A stretch of 14,677 bases of DNA, taken from a bacterium. Lineage in GTDB: Bacteria; UBP14; UBA6098; B30-G16. The notes beneath the pieces were generated by a model. It ran no database searches, had not been told where the DNA came from, and saw nothing but the letters and a program-made list of their open reading frames with translations. Where the stretch lies: NCBI GenBank assembly GCA_027064665.1, contig JAMOPH010000141.1, forward strand, positions 1-14,677, given 5' to 3'. Of this stretch, positions 7,131 through 11,834 are shown one piece after another; within the stretch, counting starts at the first letter, position 1; every line of letters starts with the position of its first letter. The translations under genes were made by a program, and so were the position numbers.

Positions 7131-8339
7131 CTATGGCGAAATGATTATTGTCGTCTCAACCAGAGAATAAACCCAATAGCCTTTAGTGGGCAAGATATTT
7201 TCCGACAGGTAGTAAATGCCATCGCCGAATCCGAATGGGCGGGCAAGGAACACCCCCGGATACCTCTCGGAGATAGCGCTCCAGTCAATTTCCACCAGCG
7301 GTGCGCCTATAGCATTCCACCCCCGGGAAAGATGAACCTCAACCCCCTCAATCGGCGCCCCGGCAATCCGGATTGTGGTGTCATTGTCCACGAACACAAA
7401 ATACCCCCGCCCGGGAACTATCTCATCTGGAACTCCGAAGGAACCTGTTGCGGCATCATATTCCAGCACACTGCGCCACACAGGACCCAAAAGACACTCC
7501 GCCTGAACCACCGACGGCTGAACGGGAATTGACAGAAAATTCCACCCTGCCTCAAGGCGCAAATTCACAGGAAATGCCGTTCCGGACACGACAATTAAAG
7601 CGGTGTCGGTCAATCCCCTGAAATTTGCGACAAGTCTGCTGACGCCCTCGCCGTGCGCCAGAACAAATTCGTCCTCATACCGGACAGATTCGCCCAGAAC
7701 CTCATACTGGGGATGAACCTCCACCGTGTCCTCGGGACCGACAAGCAGTGTGCGCGCCCACACCTTTTCATCTTTCCTTATAAACATCTCCGGGGGCAAT
7801 ATTTCTATATGGTCGTAGGCATTTTTCTTAATCACCGCCGAATAATAATGCACTCCGGGGGGTATAATCTGCCACAATGTATCGGATGAAAATATATTAA
7901 CTCCATTCTCGTGAATAGGTTTTATTTCAACTTTGTAAGTAGGGGGCACAGAATCCTCCTCAACCCAGAATATCGCAACAGTTTCAGTAGTAGTAGATGT
8001 TGAGAAAATGTCAAAGTAAAAAATTTTGGTGTCAAATTCATCATTGCGTATATCGGCGGCGTATTTGCCTGTGTATGGTGGGGACCAGTAATCCGGTCGT
8101 GAGGGGTCATCGTGAGGAAAGTAGAGGTCAATATAATGCGGTTCCGGTGAAAACATATTTATCATATCGTAAACATCGTGCCCATCGCTCGCCAGCGGCG
8201 AAATGCCAAAATAGTTATACCAGTCCACATAGGTCAACGCCCTGTTCTGGACCCCCAACTGAATACGGAACTCATCCCCACCCACGCTGGCAACCCCCAC
8301 AAAAACCACCAATCCCAATGTAATCAAATTTATTCTCAT
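7131..8339 (-). CDS. Exported protein with a duplicated GWN module
   Basis: The 402-residue product has a signal peptide (about residues 1-21, ending near SVGG). A unique N-terminal half of about 230 residues, rich in Asp, Pro and aromatic residues, is one I do not recognise. The C-terminal half is the same duplicated module as in the downstream propeller protein: GWNFLSIP (265-272), PGRGYFVF (309-316), GWNAIGAP (340-347) and KGYWVYS (386-392). Unlike its neighbour it ends right after the module and has no Por/FlgD sorting domain, so it may stay in the periplasm or be held by a partner. ATG 8339 is the only early Met, has an in-frame TAA immediately upstream and no Shine-Dalgarno at normal spacing; the promoter places transcription start at the ATG. 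It is the first gene of a two-gene operon with the propeller gene. Function unknown. Confidence 0.85.
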   Translation of the reverse strand: MRINLITLGLVVFVGVASVGGDEFRIQLGVQNRALTYVDWYNYFGISPLASDGHDVYDMINMFSPEPHYIDLYFPHDDPSRPDYWSPPYTGKYAADIRNDEFDTKIFYFDIFSTSTTTETVAIFWVEEDSVPPTYKVEIKPIHENGVNIFSSDTLWQIIPPGVHYYSAVIKKNAYDHIEILPPEMFIRKDEKVWARTLLVGPEDTVEVHPQYEVLGESVRYEDEFVLAHGEGVSRLVANFRGLTDTALIVVSGTAFPVNLRLEAGWNFLSIPVQPSVVQAECLLGPVWRSVLEYDAATGSFGVPDEIVPGRGYFVFVDNDTTIRIAGAPIEGVEVHLSRGWNAIGAPLVEIDWSAISERYPGVFLARPFGFGDGIYYLSENILPTKGYWVYSLVETTIIISP

Positions 8340-8346
8340 TTATAGT

Positions 8347-8374
8347 ATTATAAGTTTTTTGCTCCAAAAGTCAA
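8347..8374 (-). promoter_or_regulatory. Near-consensus promoter for the secreted-protein operon, leaderless arrangement
   Basis: On the minus strand, TTGACT (8374-8369) is followed by a 16-base spacer and a perfect TATAAT (8352-8347). Seven bases then separate the -10 box from the ATG at 8339-8337. With the usual 6-8 base distance to the start site, transcription would begin at about 8341-8339, at or one to two bases before the ATG, leaving no room for a ribosome binding site. The only GGAG nearby (8365-8362) lies inside the spacer. Confidence 0.75.
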
Positions 8375-8466
8375 CCCAACGCTGACGAAGTGCCCGCAAT
8401 TTTGACTTGCACAATTTCAGTAGGGGAATTTCTTATTTGTGAAACAGGCAAAAAAGGAGGAGCAGT
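8375..8466. promoter_or_regulatory. Divergent intergenic region, plus-strand promoter not clear
   Basis: This is the remainder of the divergent gap between the exported-protein gene and the TTG-started protease gene. A second TTGACTT (8402-8408) mirrors the -35 box of the minus-strand promoter as a 7-base inverted repeat (AAGTCAA at 8368-8374). It could be the -35 box for the plus-strand genes, but no good -10 box stands 16-18 bases downstream; the nearest AT-rich stretch is CTTATTTG at 8432-8439. A strong GGAGG (8456-8460) sits 6 bases before the TTG at 8467. Confidence 0.3.
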
Positions 8467-9288
8467 TTGATAACCGACATTTTCGGGATTTTTGTGATGT
8501 TCTCCCTTCTTCTGCCGTGGTTCCAGAAATATGTGCTTGAGACCCGGCGAATTGGGGTTCTGCGGCAGATGGAGAAAAAGCGCAAAAGCCGTGTAATTGC
8601 GCTGGTCCACAGGCAGGAGAGTATGTCATTTTTGGGAGTGCCGTTTCTCAGATACATTGACATTCAGGACTCCGAGGAAATCCTGCGGGCAATTCGTATG
8701 ACCGATGACGATGTGCCGATTGACATAATTCTGCACACGCCGGGCGGGCTTGTGCTGGCGGCAGAGCAAATCGCCTACGCCCTCAAAAACCATCCGGCGA
8801 AGGTCACGGCATTCATCCCGCACTATGCGATGTCCGGCGGGACTATGATTGCCCTCGCCGCCGACGAAATCGTTATGGACTACAACGCCGTTTTGGGTCC
8901 TCTGGACCCGCAATTGGGGGACAAACCCGCCGTGTCAGTCCTGAAAGTGCTTGACGAAAAACCCCGCGACCAGATTGACGACGAGACCCTGATTCTTGCC
9001 GATATGTCCCGAAAGGCTGTGGAGCAGGTCCGCAGATGTATTATGCATATCCTCAACGACAAATACGACGAGGCGGCACGGGAGCGAATCGCCACTGAAC
9101 TCACCCGGGGCAGATGGACCCACGATTATCCCCTTACTGTGGAGGAACTTCGTGAACTGGGCATTGAGGTCTCCACCGATATGCCGGAGGAGGTTTACGC
9201 ATTTATGAGTCTGCACAAGCAACCCGCCGTCAGGAGACCATCGGTGGAGTATGTCCCTCTGCCCTACAGCAAGGAAACCCAAAGTTGA
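8467..9288 (+). CDS. Membrane-anchored SDH-family Clp-fold serine protease (SppA-like)
   Basis: The 273-residue product has one N-terminal hydrophobic helix (about residues 5-20) and then a crotonase/Clp-fold protease domain resembling the SDH serine proteinase family (PF01972), relatives of SppA. Visible landmarks are the oxyanion block HTPGG (90-94), the nucleophile block AMSGGTMIALAADEIVM (Ser123), GPLDPQLG (Asp147) and GRWTHDYPLTVEEL (His219). A Ser-Asp-His triad from Ser123, Asp147 and His219 is my inference from family pattern. The likely role is cleavage of membrane or signal peptides. The start is TTG at 8467: AAAGGAGG ends 6 bases before it, and starting at the next Met (residue 11) would cut the membrane helix and has no binding site. 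It lies 11 bases before the HIT gene in the same direction. Confidence 0.88.
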   Translation: MITDIFGIFVMFSLLLPWFQKYVLETRRIGVLRQMEKKRKSRVIALVHRQESMSFLGVPFLRYIDIQDSEEILRAIRMTDDDVPIDIILHTPGGLVLAAEQIAYALKNHPAKVTAFIPHYAMSGGTMIALAADEIVMDYNAVLGPLDPQLGDKPAVSVLKVLDEKPRDQIDDETLILADMSRKAVEQVRRCIMHILNDKYDEAARERIATELTRGRWTHDYPLTVEELRELGIEVSTDMPEEVYAFMSLHKQPAVRRPSVEYVPLPYSKETQS

Positions 9289-9299
9289 ATGGAGGAAAT

Positions 9300-9794
9300 A
9301 TGCAGAGACTGTGGGCACCCTGGAGAATTGAATACATCACCCGGGGCGACCTTGACTCCGGGAAATGCTTTCTGTGCGAGAAAAAAGACACCCCTCAAAA
9401 GGATGAGGAGAATTTCGTCCTGTATCGGGGGAAAACCTGCTTTGCCCTGCTGAACACATATCCATACAACAACGGGCACTTTATGGTGGCACCATACCGA
9501 CACATTGGGGATTTCACCGCCCTAAAGGACGAGGAACTTTTAGAGATGATGAAAATCGCCCAGATTGGGGTTGAGGCTCTGCAAAAATCGATGGGTGCGC
9601 AGGGGTTTAATATAGGATTCAACCTCGGCAGGGTTGCCGGCGCAGGTCTTGTGGACCACATTCATCTGCACATCGTTCCTCGCTGGGGCGGAGACACAAA
9701 CTTTATGCCGGTGTTAGGCGACACCAAGGTCCTCTCGGAGGCGCTTGAGAGAACATACGAGCGGCTTCTGCCGTATTTCAAAGGCATCCTCTAA
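9300..9794 (+). CDS. HIT-family nucleotide hydrolase/phosphorylase (Ap4A phosphorylase-like)
   Basis: The 164-residue product is a histidine-triad protein: the active-site motif HIHLH sits at residues 120-124 (DHIHLHIVPRW), and NIGFNLGRVAGAG (104-116) forms the nucleotide-binding loop before it. The N-terminus MQRLWAPWRIEYI with a following CxxC (Cys23, Cys26) is the signature of the subgroup that includes mycobacterial Ap4A phosphorylase Rv2613c, so action on dinucleoside polyphosphates or nucleoside phosphoramidates is likely. The frame extends back to a TTG at 9285, but GGAGG at 9291-9295 lies just before ATG 9300, and the family N-terminus begins there. It is cotranscribed with the protease gene, which stops 11 bases upstream. 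Confidence 0.92.
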   Translation: MQRLWAPWRIEYITRGDLDSGKCFLCEKKDTPQKDEENFVLYRGKTCFALLNTYPYNNGHFMVAPYRHIGDFTALKDEELLEMMKIAQIGVEALQKSMGAQGFNIGFNLGRVAGAGLVDHIHLHIVPRWGGDTNFMPVLGDTKVLSEALERTYERLLPYFKGIL

Positions 9795-9798
9795 AATA

Positions 9799-9824
9799 GT
9801 GCCCAGAGCAGAAATTTCGGGCAC
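9799..9824. terminator. Stem-loop C between the HIT gene and mgtE
   Basis: A perfect 6-base inverted repeat GTGCCC (9799-9804) / GGGCAC (9819-9824) encloses 14 bases and starts 5 bases after the HIT stop codon. The loop ends in ATTTC against the 3' arm, as in stem-loops A and B. The bases that follow (ATCGGACAAAAG) hold no T-run, so it may be an inefficient terminator, a transcript-end stabiliser or a separator for mgtE. Confidence 0.4.
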
Positions 9825-9861
9825 ATCGGACAAAAGTCCTTTCTGACGCCCACAAATGGGT

Positions 9862-9867
9862 TAAATT
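9862..9867 (+). promoter_or_regulatory. Possible -10 box for leaderless mgtE transcription
   Basis: TAAATT (9862-9867) fits the TANNNT form of a -10 box and ends 8 bases before the mgtE ATG. No Shine-Dalgarno is visible in the preceding 30 bases, and no convincing -35 box is present. The spacing resembles the strong promoter at 8347-8374, which is the main reason to list it. Confidence 0.3.
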
Positions 9868-9875
9868 ATTCCCCT

Positions 9876-11219
9876 ATGCTGAAAGAACTACTAAAACCCG
9901 AAATCAAGGAACTGATTGAGCAGAAGAACTGGCGGATACTCCGTGAGGCTATAATATACTGGCCTCCGCCGGATATCGCCGACCTTTTAGAGGATATGGA
10001 GGTTGAGGACGCCCTGCGCCTGTTTCTGCTTCTGCCAAAGGAACTTGCCGCTGATGTCTTCACCGAGATGGAAAAGGACCTCCAGATTAAACTCCTCCAG
10101 CAACTGACCAACGAACAGGTGAAACAAATCCTTATGGAACTTTTCCCCGACGAGAGAACGGCGCTGTTTGAGGTTCTTCCGGGCAATGTGACGAACAGGC
10201 TGCTGAATCTCCTCCCACCGGATGAGCGCCGTGAGGCACTGCAACTTCTGGGATATCCCGAGGACAGTGTCGGGCGACTGATGACCCCCGACTATGTGGT
10301 TGTCAAGCCGCACTGGACCATCGCCCGGGCGCTGGAACACATCAGAAAATACGGCAAGGACGCCGAGACCATCAACATAATCTATGTGATTGACAGGGCG
10401 GGGCACCTGCTTGACGATATCCCCCTGCGGAAATTCATCCTCGCAGACCCAAAGGACAAGGTAGAATCGCTGATGGACTGGGAGGTGATTTCCGTTTCCG
10501 CCTACGCCGACCAGGAGGAAGCGGTGAAACTGTTTGAAAGATACGACCTGTATGCCCTTCCGGTGGTGGACCAGAACAATATCCTGCTTGGAATAGTCAC
10601 TGCGGACGACATCTTTGATGTCATTGAGGAGGAGGTCACCGAGGACATCCAGAAAGTTGGCGGTGTGACGCCGCTGGAGATAAGTTATGTTGCGGCATCG
10701 CCGTTCACCCTATACAAAAAGCGGGTGTTCTGGCTGTCGTTTCTGGCGGTATCGGGATTTCTGACCTCCACTGTCATCTCCTATTTTCAGAGCACCCTTT
10801 CAAAGGTGATTGCGCTGACATTTTTCATCCCGGTGCTGATAGGAACCGGCGGAAACACGAGCAATCAGGTCTCTGCGCTGGTGATAAGGGCGCTTGCCAC
10901 CGGCGAACTTACCCTCAACCGTTGGTTTGAGGTGGTGAAAAAGGAGTTGGTCGTGGGATTTTTGCTGGGAATCACCATCGGGATACTTCTTTCGCTGTGG
11001 GGATACTGGAAAGGCGGACCGCAAATCGGTCCTGTGGTTGGCGTGTCTGTGATTCTGATTGTGATATGGTCAAACCTTGTTGGCGGGCTTTTGCCCATAA
11101 TTCTCACCCGCATCGGGCTTGACCCGGCTTTTATCAGCAGTCCCCTCCTCTCAACCCTGCTGGACATCACCGGGCTTTTGATTTACTTTATGGTGGCAAA
11201 TGTTATGCTGCTGAAATAG
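9876..11219 (+). CDS. mgtE: Magnesium transporter MgtE
   Basis: The 447-residue product has the full MgtE layout: an N-terminal helical superhelix (1-130, HPADIADLLE-type block seen as PPPDIADLLEDM), a pair of CBS domains (about 135-195 and 197-252) and a membrane domain with five helices from about 285 to 447. The channel signature is IPVLIGTGGNTSNQVSALVIRALATGEL (318-345 region), and Asp430 in STLLDITGL matches the pore Asp of Thermus MgtE. MgtE is an inner-membrane Mg2+ channel gated by Mg2+ binding to the N and CBS domains. ATG 9876 is the only usable start in the open frame; no ribosome binding site precedes it. There is no space for an M-box riboswitch in the 81-base gap. The stop (11217-11219) directly abuts the stop of pyrE on the other strand. 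Confidence 0.95.
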   Translation: MLKELLKPEIKELIEQKNWRILREAIIYWPPPDIADLLEDMEVEDALRLFLLLPKELAADVFTEMEKDLQIKLLQQLTNEQVKQILMELFPDERTALFEVLPGNVTNRLLNLLPPDERREALQLLGYPEDSVGRLMTPDYVVVKPHWTIARALEHIRKYGKDAETINIIYVIDRAGHLLDDIPLRKFILADPKDKVESLMDWEVISVSAYADQEEAVKLFERYDLYALPVVDQNNILLGIVTADDIFDVIEEEVTEDIQKVGGVTPLEISYVAASPFTLYKKRVFWLSFLAVSGFLTSTVISYFQSTLSKVIALTFFIPVLIGTGGNTSNQVSALVIRALATGELTLNRWFEVVKKELVVGFLLGITIGILLSLWGYWKGGPQIGPVVGVSVILIVIWSNLVGGLLPIILTRIGLDPAFISSPLLSTLLDITGLLIYFMVANVMLLK

Positions 11220-11813
11220 TCAGCGCACCTCTTTGCGGCTTCCCGGCTTGACCAGCGGAATCCCCTGCGCACACAGAGGACATTTTTCGGGCTCATAGAC
11301 ATTGAACTCAAGGCTGACAAGCGACATAAACGGCGCCCTAAACAGGGGTCCCCTGCCGCCGGTGCGGTCAACTATGGACAGGACCGCCACGACCTCGGCG
11401 CCGAAGGAACGCATAAGGTCAATCACCTCGGCGGTGGACTTGCCGGTGGTGACGACATCCTCAACCACGACGAAATCCTCGCCCCTGCCCACGGCGAAAC
11501 CCCTTCGCAGAACGGGTTTGCCCGCATCGTCCTTTTCCACGAAGATGTGCCTGACGCCGAGTGCCGCCGCAACCTCCTGCCCGATTACTATCCCGCCCAG
11601 CGCCGGCGAGACCACAAACTCCGGCATCTCAAAGCCCGAATTTTTCAGGCGCTCCGCCAGTGCCTCCCCAACCTGCCGGGCAAGTTGAGGATACTGCAAC
11701 AACCTGGCGCACTGAACATACCTGTCGCTGTGCAGTCCCGAGGAAAGTTTGAAATGCCCGGTCAAAAGGGCGCCGGTGCGCTCAAGAAGTTCAAGGATTT
11801 CCTGCTCGGTCAT
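11220..11813 (-). CDS. pyrE: Orotate phosphoribosyltransferase
   Basis: PyrE joins orotate to PRPP to make orotidine 5'-monophosphate in de novo pyrimidine synthesis, in the cytosol. The 197-residue product has the N-terminal block GHFKLSSGLHSDRYVQC (19-35), VVSPALGGIVIGQEVA (67-82), the flexible loop region VEKDDAGKPVLRRGF (92-106) and the PRPP-binding motif VVVEDVVTTGKST (115-127). The C-terminus ends with EPEKCPLCAQGIPLVKPGSR, the CxxC tail of the PyrE subgroup seen in many anaerobes. GGAGGGAG at 11823-11816 lies just before the ATG and fixes the start. It is 21 bases downstream of sbcC in the same direction, so both are probably cotranscribed. Confidence 0.95.
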   Translation of the reverse strand: MTEQEILELLERTGALLTGHFKLSSGLHSDRYVQCARLLQYPQLARQVGEALAERLKNSGFEMPEFVVSPALGGIVIGQEVAAALGVRHIFVEKDDAGKPVLRRGFAVGRGEDFVVVEDVVTTGKSTAEVIDLMRSFGAEVVAVLSIVDRTGGRGPLFRAPFMSLVSLEFNVYEPEKCPLCAQGIPLVKPGSRKEVR

Positions 11814-11834
11814 CGCTCCCTCCGTTATTAGACA

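Noticed and set aside
7131..8339. Possible Por/FlgD sorting domain on the 402-residue exported protein
   Set aside because: The protein ends ten residues after the second GYWV block; there is no APNPFN or VPSGVYF motif.
9795..9875. M-box or other Mg2+ riboswitch before mgtE
   Set aside because: The gap is only 81 bases, holds one simple hairpin and lacks the conserved M-box core.
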